From an uncultured Clostridia bacterium (GTDB lineage Bacteria > Bacillota > Clostridia > UBA1381), in assembly GCA_934444735.1 (NCBI GenBank), contig CAKSDE010000003.1, positions 124,001 through 188,000 on the forward strand: 64,000 bases of DNA. Reading direction: 5' to 3'. The notes under the pieces are model-generated. The model searched no databases. It was not told the origin of the DNA and saw nothing but the letters and a program-made list of their open reading frames with translations. This document shows positions 7,701 through 15,887 of the stretch, one piece after another. Position numbers and translations under genes: made by a program. Numbering within the stretch: the stretch's first letter is position 1; each line of letters opens with the position of its first letter.

Positions 7701-9965
7701 TTCTCCTTTTTCGGGTATTTCAATTCTATCGGGCACAGATGCCGGAATGTCCGCAACTACCAAAGGTCCGATGTAAACGTCATCTATCAGATAATCATAT
7801 CCTTTTGAGCCGCTCGGCCAGCAAGTTGCCACTCCGCGTGCCGTAGTATCCTTTGTCGAATAAACCAATCTCCAGATTCTCGTCCATTCTTCTTTACCTG
7901 CGGAAATTGTATCTGATGTCAGACTCTCATCGCCGCTCATTGTATATGAAAGTGAAAAATTGATATATTCTGTGCTTGCATCGGGGTGAACCTTAGCCAT
8001 GCTTGAAAACAAATATGTCACGCCTTGCGATACATTGACGGGATTTGATACAAGACCTGTTGTATTTTGTGTTCTGTTTGTGATTGCAGCACAGTATTTG
8101 CCGTCCGATGCGTCTATATCTGTAACGGCAAATTTAGGATCGGGGTCACTGTCGTAATGCGTCAGTTTCCACCCTGTTTCACCCTCCTCAAAGCTGTGAT
8201 TTTTCATCAGATTTGTAGCGGTATACACATCTTTTTCGATTTTTCCGCTCAATACCGACATAACCGGCGCACCGTACGGCGGCACAACCGCATAAGGTGT
8301 CACCTGAACTTTTATATATTTCCCCAGCATATCTTCCGAAATCACATATCGCTTTTCGGTCTGTCCGGGAATTTCCGTAAATTTACTTCCGTCATCAGAA
8401 AAATACCACTGATATTTCGTATCTCCCTCTTCATCTCCGTTTGGATCTTCAAAATCATACCTTGCCTCCATTGTCATACCGACTGCCGCAAATCCCTCAA
8501 TCGCAACATTTTTTGCAACCGGTGCAAGCGGCGGCAAAAGAATATTACTAAACTGCTCTTTTCCCGGCAGACCGTCATTACGTATCGGCAAAGCTTTGAA
8601 TCTTATATATTTATCCGCATATTGTGCATCTACTGCATATTCATCTCCCGATGCACCCGGAATTTCAAAAAAGTTCTTGCCATCATCCGAATACAGCCAC
8701 GAAACCTCAACCATACCGTCTATACCGTCTGTTTGCAAATAGGTATACTCGGCTTGAAGTTTTTCTCCTTCCGAAACGGTTCCCTTCGCCTTTAAATCTT
8801 TAACTTCGGGTATATTTCCCGAATATACCTTTATATCCTCAATCGTTTGGGTTGAAAGCACGCCGATTTGAGTGTTTTTTTCATCCAGTCCCATCACTTT
8901 TGAATTATCAAGCTCAACCCGATAAATTCCGCTCTCAAGGTTTTTACCAAATTTTAACGTATATTTTAAATCGCTTGCAATGCCTGTATATTCAACAGGC
9001 TCGCTGCTTCCTTCACAATAAATTTTGATATTATCCTCATTTAACGTACTCTTGTCCATCTTTCCGCTAAAGCCTATACTAATGCTGTCTGTGTTAAAAT
9101 ATGCGCTCGTTCCTGACGGATATAACGCTTTTGCCTCTCTGGTGCTGAGATTTTCCGAATATATCACGAAATCGTCTATATCCAGGGTCACGCCCGAAAC
9201 AGATGCTTTCTCAAGTTTCATGTTCAGTCCGAGCGTATCTATAACGTTCAGATTATATAGCGGAAAATCATCGCATCCGCCCTGAAGCGCTCTGTTGGAT
9301 AACGTCCAAAGTATAGTCCCTGTTTCTTCGTCCGTCCACGCCACATCATATTTTACAATATTTCCCGCAGCGCTTGCATAAAGCGATAAATCCACTTTAT
9401 ACCAATTATCCTTTGCAGGATTATTCATATAAAAGTTTGAACCGGGGTATGAGCCAATCGAGCCGTTTTGCCACCGATCAAACATTGTAAGTCCCATGAT
9501 CTCACAGCCGCGGCTGCCGCTCCACTGAGATGCTCCCATATTCCATACCGCATTTGATTGCAGTTCCCGGTAGGAGCTTATATCGGTATAGTTGAAAACC
9601 AAATCCTTTGAAAGTGCCGAAATGTCATTGCTTCTTACTTTCATGGATATTTTTGTCTTGCTCTTCGGTGCGATTTTATAGTCGGGAGATATGTATATAT
9701 CCGGCATTTCATCAAGATTTGTGGATTTGCCGCGGTCACTGTTTATTGTGATTCTTGCAAATCTGTTGCCGTTTTCCTCCTCATTTGTGAGTACAACATC
9801 TCCTGCATATGCACCCATTGTCAGTACATCGGTTGTTCCGTCCTCAAAATCGCAGTTGACCGCAAAATCCGATTCGGCATACGCTTTTTGAAACCTTCCC
9901 GGGAACACAGACAACGTCAATGCCGCACTGAGCATATAAGTAATATATTTTTTATTTATTTTCAC
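4800..9965 (-). CDS. Giant SLH-anchored SGNH-hydrolase (esterase) protein, 1721 residues
   Basis: An exported multidomain protein, last gene of locus A. It starts at GTG 9965 with AGGAGG eight bases upstream and has a signal peptide ending near residue 30. Order: a FEDGT module (about 31-270) closely similar to the first module of the next gene upstream; a Big_5-like Ig domain (about 280-375); Ig-like repeats with the WxYSDDGxxFxEIPG pattern interleaved with a CBM-like jelly roll (about 590-740); a Gly/Ser linker; three SLH repeats (about 1155-1330); an SGNH/GDSL hydrolase (about 1350-1560) with FIGGSLTQG (nucleophile Ser), FAVND (Asn) and DVHGG (Asp-His); and a C-terminal beta-sandwich. The SLH repeats would bind wall polymer and leave the esterase exposed. 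Deacetylation of a pectic substrate is plausible but not shown. SLH repeats inside the chain, rather than at an end, are unusual. Confidence 0.88.
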   Translation of the reverse strand: MKINKKYITYMLSAALTLSVFPGRFQKAYAESDFAVNCDFEDGTTDVLTMGAYAGDVVLTNEEENGNRFARITINSDRGKSTNLDEMPDIYISPDYKIAPKSKTKISMKVRSNDISALSKDLVFNYTDISSYRELQSNAVWNMGASQWSGSRGCEIMGLTMFDRWQNGSIGSYPGSNFYMNNPAKDNWYKVDLSLYASAAGNIVKYDVAWTDEETGTILWTLSNRALQGGCDDFPLYNLNVIDTLGLNMKLEKASVSGVTLDIDDFVIYSENLSTREAKALYPSGTSAYFNTDSISIGFSGKMDKSTLNEDNIKIYCEGSSEPVEYTGIASDLKYTLKFGKNLESGIYRVELDNSKVMGLDEKNTQIGVLSTQTIEDIKVYSGNIPEVKDLKAKGTVSEGEKLQAEYTYLQTDGIDGMVEVSWLYSDDGKNFFEIPGASGDEYAVDAQYADKYIRFKALPIRNDGLPGKEQFSNILLPPLAPVAKNVAIEGFAAVGMTMEARYDFEDPNGDEEGDTKYQWYFSDDGSKFTEIPGQTEKRYVISEDMLGKYIKVQVTPYAVVPPYGAPVMSVLSGKIEKDVYTATNLMKNHSFEEGETGWKLTHYDSDPDPKFAVTDIDASDGKYCAAITNRTQNTTGLVSNPVNVSQGVTYLFSSMAKVHPDASTEYINFSLSYTMSGDESLTSDTISAGKEEWTRIWRLVYSTKDTTARGVATCWPSGSKGYDYLIDDVYIGPLVVADIPASVPDRIEIPEKGEITQSLILGDARNQLGTTAGLEKEKTFWNIDSSVKGVYIKDDVLHVTDEAVSGTIYLEAVCKPQFKGRTQNTFTKLYPIELVSNSNKTPRVLNLKLFGTVAEGSKLTASYDFYQVDGDAGDCDVVWLWSDIRDGNYNIIEGATEDTYTVSPEYKDCFIKVRVTPKTAAETGKTEESNIAAPATAPVAENVMINGKAFIGEVLSADFSWSDVNKDDNMAENKYQWYRSDNEKDGYVKIDGAVGKNYILTKDDVNKFIQVEVTPASDNEPYYGTPTMSKQAFSGPKPPEAKNLKITKNGSRLTGTYEFSQKDGASEAESICTWYVNDSKVATGTDYTIDFSGTKTVKFEVVPVADREPSVGEAVSVSQSVSGKSGHSGGSSGGSGGGIPWTNPVPTVKTEEKPNNSEPVDLGGHWAEEYAKNALKNGIMSLDGENKFNPDKYVTRSELITYIFKVQGYSETAYRNEFADVNTNEPYAKMLQTMVDKGIISKDVNFRPNDNISRQELAKVLCIILGLSKEADINVYQDKELIGEWARGYVGAVVNSKLMTGVSQTLFSPRTNITNGQIAKIITMILEKSYVSGGDTQEPQQPVDSDKQTLINTNVDELTVAFIGGSLTQGGKLWETATVEELKKKLGVKNIKIVNAGLSGTNSEFGTSRFSRDVMSCNPDIVFIEFAVNDSKFDALSAKLYMEQMVMQCERLEKKPAVVFLFAPLPTETVAGTLQSWETEVTSKQELADYYGIKTVNIHDYMMRDYEKQKESNSSLTLAKYYDTMYRKTGENVWDVHGGYEKYAEAIVEAIDNDTESFIKTPKNKQPLCEENKQYTEYISRSATEAGMKYSGNWIKRDKAFVAGDSNFAVSERQFEFCKDGIMQAINAQNAEFEFKSDADAVRLVYLTSKAGLEATVYVDGKESGKWKTYFNSSEDFQFPHNWIELPKDGKKHTVRVVIDQPTDTNYVFSVGAIIEKRVK

Positions 9966-9990
9966 TTGCTGTTCCTCCTGTTTTTTTCAG

Positions 9991-10022
9991 AGAAACGGCG
10001 GCAGACCGCAGCCGCCGTTTCT
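9991..10022. promoter_or_regulatory. Intercistronic stem-loop in the locus A mRNA
   Basis: A perfect 12-bp stem (AGAAACGGCGGC with GCCGCCGTTTCT) with an 8-base loop lies between the stop of the 10037-13255 gene and the ribosome binding site of the SLH/SGNH gene. No T-run follows on the minus strand, so it is more likely a processing or stability hairpin than a terminator. Confidence 0.7.
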
Positions 10023-10036
10023 TCGTATCGCATGAG

Positions 10037-13000
10037 TTATTTTATCTCGTCTGCAGCGCAAACCGGAATATAGTCGTTTTCCCACAAAAATGCCTTTGCC
10101 GTCATATTTGCTCTGTCCGCCGTTACATATTCTGCGGACATACCGCTCCACTCTGCACCTTGAGTTACGTTCATCAGGCTCTTGCCCGTCTTAACCGAAA
10201 CCAAATTCAGCGAATCACCGTCTTTTTCGTAAAGTGCAATCGCATACATCGGCTTTGCAGCCTTTACGCCTGTGTTGGTATAGTTATATTTAACTTTATA
10301 ATTATGTCCCTTTTCGATTACCGTAACCGCATTTCCGTTTTCATCTGTAATCTCTACGCTGTTTGCTACATTTCTTATGCATATATCATCAACATCAAAT
10401 GTAATATTATTAAGGAGTGCCGAAATTGTGTCATCACTTCTTAAAAGTCCCGTGAACGAGAACCCAATGTCCAGTATCTTGTCATCTTCTTTCAGACTCC
10501 AGTTATCTACGGTTTTATCTGCAAGCGACGCCTCCAGCATACCGTCGGCATTGTACAAATAATAGCTTGCCTTCTCTATCTTACCTTCCGCGTCTGTACT
10601 GAATATGGTTTTTACGGTATACCATGCATTGTCCTCCATTATGCTTGAATCAGCCAAGGATTCGCCCTTTGCCTGCTTTTTATCGGGCATCCACCAGCAG
10701 GTTGCCGTCTTTTCCTGATACGGCATAACACGAAGATCTTTGTCCGAGAGATTATATCCCCAAATCTGATATATATTTCCGCCGAAGCTGTAAAGATCAT
10801 TGTACTCGCTGTTCATCATCATACGCGCACGCAAATCCTTTATTGCATTTTCTCCGACATTGATTCTGAATTTTGACGAAACCTCAATACTGCTGTTCGC
10901 TTTCATCTTGTATCCTGTTTTTACATACATATCCGGCTGTGTACTTGTATATCCCGATGCCTGATTATTATTTGCATATGCTGTGCCTTTGGGTACTGTC
11001 ATTCTGAGATATGTATTGCCGTCCTCGGTTACCGTTTCTAATGTCGGTGTTCCGTTTGCCGCGCCCAACCGCCAGCCGTCTGTTGTTCCGTTTTCAAAAT
11101 CATATTTTATATTATCATTTTCCGATACTACCGTAAAACTGTATTGAGTATTTGCAAATACAGAACCCTCAGCTGTCATTTTATCGCCGAACACAACGGT
11201 ATATGCTCCCGATTCCGGAGTCTGTGCAAAATCAATCGTGATTTCTTTGCTTCCTGCATTATAGCTTATATTTGCCGAAACTTCCACACCGTTTTCATCA
11301 AGCACTTTTATATCCTCATATCCGTTTGCAAAATCCAAAGCCGAGCTGAGTGCAATTACTGCGCTTTCTCCCTGCTCAATAATATCATTTTTTAAGCTTG
11401 CGGTCGCACGCTCACCCAATTCTTTCACCGTGAAGTTATCAATATCAAATGTTATAGGTGCATCGGCTGTTATTTCCTTTGCAAAATCGGTAAAGTCAAA
11501 ATTAAGCGTATCGATTACGTTCAATCTGCTGATTTTCGCAACAGGATCATTGGCAATATTCTGCTTTACATTCCATATAACATTTCCGTCCTCATCTGTT
11601 ATATACATCCAAATCTGTCCGCATTCCGAATCACTGTTATAAAGCTTAACATTAACGTTATACCACTTATCTGCCGCAATCGGGCCCTTACCTAAAGATG
11701 TTGACGCATAAAGCACCGTCTTATTCGCATCAAGCTTATTAAAGATATTGAGTCTGTCATATCTGCCCGTCCAGTTTGTGTCTTTGGTAAATCCCCAAAG
11801 CTTTCTTGAATTTTCGATCTCATTTTTTGTATTTTCGTTTTGGTTTACAAGCATTGAGAAACAGGTATTTGTCAAATCCGAGAATCTCACCTTCATGAAA
11901 ATATCTGTCCAGCGCTTATCGGTCAGAGCATATCCGCTGCCGTTTGCAAGCGATATTGAAAGATTCGGTCTTTTACCAAAATCATTTTCTTCTCTCCAGT
12001 CACCGACCATGCTCACTCTTGCATACTTATTTCCGTTTTCTTCGGTTTGAACGCTCATATTGACTGTACCTTGCGAAGCATTAAGAGTCCAGTTGGAGGG
12101 TATTTCACCATCTTCAAAATCATACTTTTCTTTCGTTCCTATCTTTTGTTCGGTTACGATGAATGTAAATTCATATTCATCAAGTGCATATCCGAGCACC
12201 GTCATACTTTCCGGCAATGTTACGGTATATCTTCCGGGAACAAGTGTTTCATTGGGTGTAATGATAATTCTGCTGTTTTCATTATCATATGTTGCTGTTG
12301 AGGAAATAAGCTCCGCACCCTTTTTAAGCACTACATTTCCTAACATACTTTCCAAACTGTCCGGCTTTGTGCTGAGCTGCACCTGTATATCGGAGGCACT
12401 CTCTCTTTCGCCCTCCGAAACAAGCGATACCTTTGTATTTACCGCATCCGGGTTATAAACTCTTAAATCATCTATGTCCAAGGTTACCCCGGAAACAGTT
12501 GCAGGCACAACTCTTAAATTCAATCCCAAAGTATTGATTGTTTCCAGATTATAGAGCGGCAGACTTGCCTGATCACCCTGAAGCGCTCTGTTGGAAAGCA
12601 TCCAAAGCACTGTGTTATTTTCTTCGTCCGTCCATGTAACATCATACTTCACAATCTTTCCGCTTGTATTTGAGTAAAGCGTCATATCCACCTTATACCA
12701 ATTATCCGCCGCCGGATTATTCATATAAAAGTTTGAACCCGGGTATGATGCAATCGCTCCGTTTTTCCACTGATCGAACATCGTAAGCCCCATAATATTG
12801 CAACCGCGGTTTGCATTCCACTGTGAACGCCCCATTTCCCATATAGTGCTTTCTCCTATTTCCTGATAAGTCTTACCGATATAGTTAAATACAAGCTTTC
12901 TCTCAAATGCAGCGATATTATTTGTCCTCATCTTCATGGAAATCTTAGTTTTGCTGCCCGGTGCTATCGCATAATCGGGAGATATGTATACATCGGGCAT

Positions 13001-13255
13001 AACTGCAGGATCTGTAGAATTAGCATAATCTCCGCTTATGGTAACTCTTGCAAACTTATTTCCGTTTTCCTCCGCATTGCTCACATCTACCGTTCCTGCA
13101 TGCTCACCGACCGTCAAGCCGCCGACTGTTCCGTCTTCAAAATCCAGGTTTATAAATGCAGAAGCGTTTTCCGCAAAAACCTGCGGCAGAGTTACTCCCT
13201 GCAAAAGCATTGTCCCCGTCACCAGAGCACCAATAATTTTTCTTGTTTTTTTCAT
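10037..13255 (-). CDS. Exported triple FEDGT-module protein, 1072 residues
   Basis: The signal peptide ends near residue 29 (LPQVFAENA). The mature protein is three copies of one module of about 240 residues (roughly 33-270, 370-605 and 705-955). Each begins with FEDG or FENG and ends with a V/I-x-FDxDDxxI/V-type strand. They are separated by Big_5-like Ig domains (for example ISTATYDNENSRIIITPNETL...GRYTVTLP). The last 110 residues form a small beta domain with KAFLWENDYIPV. The first module is highly similar to the N-terminus of the SLH/SGNH protein downstream, with shared segments such as GSNFYMNNPA and SNRALQG. No catalytic motif is visible. A carbohydrate-binding or display role is the simplest inference. 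The start at ATG 13255 has AAGGAGG upstream. Confidence 0.85.
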   Translation of the reverse strand: MKKTRKIIGALVTGTMLLQGVTLPQVFAENASAFINLDFEDGTVGGLTVGEHAGTVDVSNAEENGNKFARVTISGDYANSTDPAVMPDVYISPDYAIAPGSKTKISMKMRTNNIAAFERKLVFNYIGKTYQEIGESTIWEMGRSQWNANRGCNIMGLTMFDQWKNGAIASYPGSNFYMNNPAADNWYKVDMTLYSNTSGKIVKYDVTWTDEENNTVLWMLSNRALQGDQASLPLYNLETINTLGLNLRVVPATVSGVTLDIDDLRVYNPDAVNTKVSLVSEGERESASDIQVQLSTKPDSLESMLGNVVLKKGAELISSTATYDNENSRIIITPNETLVPGRYTVTLPESMTVLGYALDEYEFTFIVTEQKIGTKEKYDFEDGEIPSNWTLNASQGTVNMSVQTEENGNKYARVSMVGDWREENDFGKRPNLSISLANGSGYALTDKRWTDIFMKVRFSDLTNTCFSMLVNQNENTKNEIENSRKLWGFTKDTNWTGRYDRLNIFNKLDANKTVLYASTSLGKGPIAADKWYNVNVKLYNSDSECGQIWMYITDEDGNVIWNVKQNIANDPVAKISRLNVIDTLNFDFTDFAKEITADAPITFDIDNFTVKELGERATASLKNDIIEQGESAVIALSSALDFANGYEDIKVLDENGVEVSANISYNAGSKEITIDFAQTPESGAYTVVFGDKMTAEGSVFANTQYSFTVVSENDNIKYDFENGTTDGWRLGAANGTPTLETVTEDGNTYLRMTVPKGTAYANNNQASGYTSTQPDMYVKTGYKMKANSSIEVSSKFRINVGENAIKDLRARMMMNSEYNDLYSFGGNIYQIWGYNLSDKDLRVMPYQEKTATCWWMPDKKQAKGESLADSSIMEDNAWYTVKTIFSTDAEGKIEKASYYLYNADGMLEASLADKTVDNWSLKEDDKILDIGFSFTGLLRSDDTISALLNNITFDVDDICIRNVANSVEITDENGNAVTVIEKGHNYKVKYNYTNTGVKAAKPMYAIALYEKDGDSLNLVSVKTGKSLMNVTQGAEWSGMSAEYVTADRANMTAKAFLWENDYIPVCAADEIK

Positions 13256-13297
13256 TTTTTTCTTCCTCCTTATTTTTTCGCATAAAGCGATTATTTT

Positions 13298-15868
13298 TTA
13301 TCTGAATACCACGCACATTCTTGCACCGTTTGCGGCATAGTGAACATACATCTTATCGCCCACTCTGACCTCCGCAAGATTTGAAATATACACATCATCA
13401 TTTTGTGTATCTATCATAATTATGTTTCCTTCAGCCTGCAGTACATATTCTTCGTTTAACGTAAGCACTTTCATATATCCGTACGTTCCGAGAGTCGGAT
13501 CAACTGCCGTAACATACCCGCACATACTGTTGTAATAGTTAAATACCGAATCGTAAAATTCATCACAGTTGTTGTCCGTAAATATAACCGACGCAGCTTT
13601 TAAAGCATTAAACTGATCAAAGCTTACTCTCAAAAGAGTCCCCGGTTTTAACCAGTTCTTGCTCGATAAGTCTATTAACTCTTTTAGTGTTTGAGAACAA
13701 GTCAGCTGATATTTCTCGTTGTTCTGCGATTTTTTCTTTGATTCTTGATTTACAAGTATGCCCTTTAATACATAAACCGGTTCATCTTCATCATCAAGCC
13801 CTTCTCCGACACTCTTTACATACATCCAATATTCGTTTTCGTTTGCAATTTGTGAAGGCGGCGTCCCCGCTGTTCCCACTCTGCACATCAGAAAATCGTT
13901 TGGCGTATACATTTCAACATAAGCAAGTGTATTTCCGCCGCCCATAGCCGAACCGGTTGTTACCGAATACTGCTCAGTCTTGGCGGTATCGCTCGGGATT
14001 CTGAACACGATCGCATCATTCATAAGAGAATACTGGGTTTCTTTAAACCATTTTGCATTGCTCCCGAGTGTAACAGTTCCCGTATATCCCGATAGGAGCC
14101 TGTACTCATCATCCTTTTCTTCAAAATTATCGATAAAGGTATCAATAAAGCTGATCTCTCCCAGGGTTGTTACCGAGAACCCTGCATCCATCACGGTTTC
14201 GCCCTCTTTTGCCTTATAACGTATAACCTTATCGGTCATTTTATTGTTTCTTATAGTATCTACCGCATTCTCGGCACTGACTCCCGTTTTCCCGTCAAGC
14301 GTAATTTTATCTTTTAAAGTATACGTTTTCCATTCGCCGTTTTCCGTAAATATTTCAGCAGTCACCTTATCCGTTTCATCATCTTTCCAGATTTTTCTCA
14401 GATATGCATATGAATATTGGCTGCTCGGCTTAAATCCTGCGATATATCTGTCGTCCGAAACATAGAATGTACCGGTCGAATTAAGCTCAATCTTTCTTGA
14501 TTCGCTTGAATTTCTGTATGACGATGCGATATAGTAATCACGCTTATCTATCGTCACCTTATTTTTCTCTGTGTCAAAGTCGCTCACGCGCCCGGTCAGC
14601 TTTGTGCTGCTCACGCTGATTTCTTTAAAGCTGCCGTCACTGTTTTGCATAAACTTTATCGTGTCATTTGTAACAATCTGCGTCCAGTCAAAATCCGCCC
14701 CGTTCTTTTTGCATATCAGAACATCATCTTCACTCATATTGATTTCACTCGAGCCGTTTAATTTAATGCCGTTTCCGAGAGTTATCTTTTTGCTGTGCGC
14801 ATTTGCTGATGCCACCGTACAATACATATATTCCTTTATTATAAGGCAGTCATACTTTTCGTTCTTCTTGCTCTTTGATACGGTAAGCGTTCCGTCCATA
14901 TTCTTATAATTATCGAGAATACTTATATCCGTTGTAACGTCCCAATTGCGCACTATATATTTTATATCCTTTAACGGTATGCGCTTTTCTTCTCCGCTTT
15001 TCGTTGTATAATAAATATAGCTGTCCAATTGATCGATATTTTTAAAATCAACCGTTACACTGTCCTCGCTGTTTTCTCTTTCGGCATAAAGAACGGTATA
15101 TTCGTCACCGTCTTGTTTTACATATGCCAAAACTCTCATTCCGAGGTATTGCTCTATTCCCGAATTACCTTTATAATAAGATGCTCGATCTATAAACACC
15201 TCATCTTTTCTCAGCTGTGTCTTTGAAAAAAGATTCTTTTTATAGATTGCGTCTACAAATCCTTTGACTTTGACAATCGAGAATTTGTCCTCCAAAAGCG
15301 AGTTATTAGAAATTTCAAATTCCTGTGCCGTACCCGAAAGCTTTACCTTAACATACTGCGAGTTAAGCGTATTCCATACAAGCACCGCAAATTCGCCTGC
15401 GGTTATCTCTTTTTTCGCGTCATATGAAAGACCTTTTAGTAATCCCAGCCCTTGCGCTGTCTCCTCAACCGATTGTTCGGGATAGATTTTTTTGTATCCC
15501 AAAATATCATTCATATAATCTACGGCTTCTTCCATCAAAACCGTTCTCTCGTCTGTTCCCTGCTCTTTTACATCTCTTCCGCGAAGTGTCTCGGCGCTCC
15601 ATGTAAATTCATCATACCGCAGCGCGCCCGCTTTTGCGGAATACGAAATAAAGCCCATCTTATTAAGCATATCCATATATTTTATATGTGCCGCATCCGC
15701 GTCCTGCTCACCATTTTCCAAATACGCTCCCGTATCATACCTGTACACATCGTCCATGTACTCATATTCATAAACGTTTTTATAATCGGTTTTCGCCATA
15801 GCTGCACTCTCTAAAAGGCACACCGAGGCAAGCAAAAGCCCTGTCGTCCTTAACAATACTTTTCTCAT
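13298..15868 (-). CDS. Exported SLH-like beta-rich scaffold protein (locus A), 856 residues
   Basis: A signal peptide (residues 1-25) is followed by a region of about 150 residues that resembles degenerate SLH repeats (LNKMGFIS...YDEFTWSAETL; ILGYKKIYPEQSVEETAQGLGLLKG; ITAGEFAVLVWNTL). The remaining 650 residues are short beta strands with a recurring plan: KLTGRVSDFDTEKNKVTIDK, then Y-x-I, then FYVSDDRYIAGF. The same plan is seen in the 985-residue protein of locus B (32443-35400), so the two are paralogous in architecture although sequence identity is low by eye. No catalytic residues are recognisable. It probably forms an elongated, wall-bound scaffold. The spacing to the upstream gene is 19 bases, inside the operon. 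Confidence 0.8.
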   Translation of the reverse strand: MRKVLLRTTGLLLASVCLLESAAMAKTDYKNVYEYEYMDDVYRYDTGAYLENGEQDADAAHIKYMDMLNKMGFISYSAKAGALRYDEFTWSAETLRGRDVKEQGTDERTVLMEEAVDYMNDILGYKKIYPEQSVEETAQGLGLLKGLSYDAKKEITAGEFAVLVWNTLNSQYVKVKLSGTAQEFEISNNSLLEDKFSIVKVKGFVDAIYKKNLFSKTQLRKDEVFIDRASYYKGNSGIEQYLGMRVLAYVKQDGDEYTVLYAERENSEDSVTVDFKNIDQLDSYIYYTTKSGEEKRIPLKDIKYIVRNWDVTTDISILDNYKNMDGTLTVSKSKKNEKYDCLIIKEYMYCTVASANAHSKKITLGNGIKLNGSSEINMSEDDVLICKKNGADFDWTQIVTNDTIKFMQNSDGSFKEISVSSTKLTGRVSDFDTEKNKVTIDKRDYYIASSYRNSSESRKIELNSTGTFYVSDDRYIAGFKPSSQYSYAYLRKIWKDDETDKVTAEIFTENGEWKTYTLKDKITLDGKTGVSAENAVDTIRNNKMTDKVIRYKAKEGETVMDAGFSVTTLGEISFIDTFIDNFEEKDDEYRLLSGYTGTVTLGSNAKWFKETQYSLMNDAIVFRIPSDTAKTEQYSVTTGSAMGGGNTLAYVEMYTPNDFLMCRVGTAGTPPSQIANENEYWMYVKSVGEGLDDEDEPVYVLKGILVNQESKKKSQNNEKYQLTCSQTLKELIDLSSKNWLKPGTLLRVSFDQFNALKAASVIFTDNNCDEFYDSVFNYYNSMCGYVTAVDPTLGTYGYMKVLTLNEEYVLQAEGNIIMIDTQNDDVYISNLAEVRVGDKMYVHYAANGARMCVVFR

Positions 15869-15887
15869 CTGACCATATCCCTCCTTT

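Noticed and set aside
8067..8795. A 242-codon plus-strand frame opposite the SLH/SGNH gene
   Set aside because: It is antisense, without a ribosome binding site, with the same Cys/Phe/Arg-rich composition as other reverse frames here.
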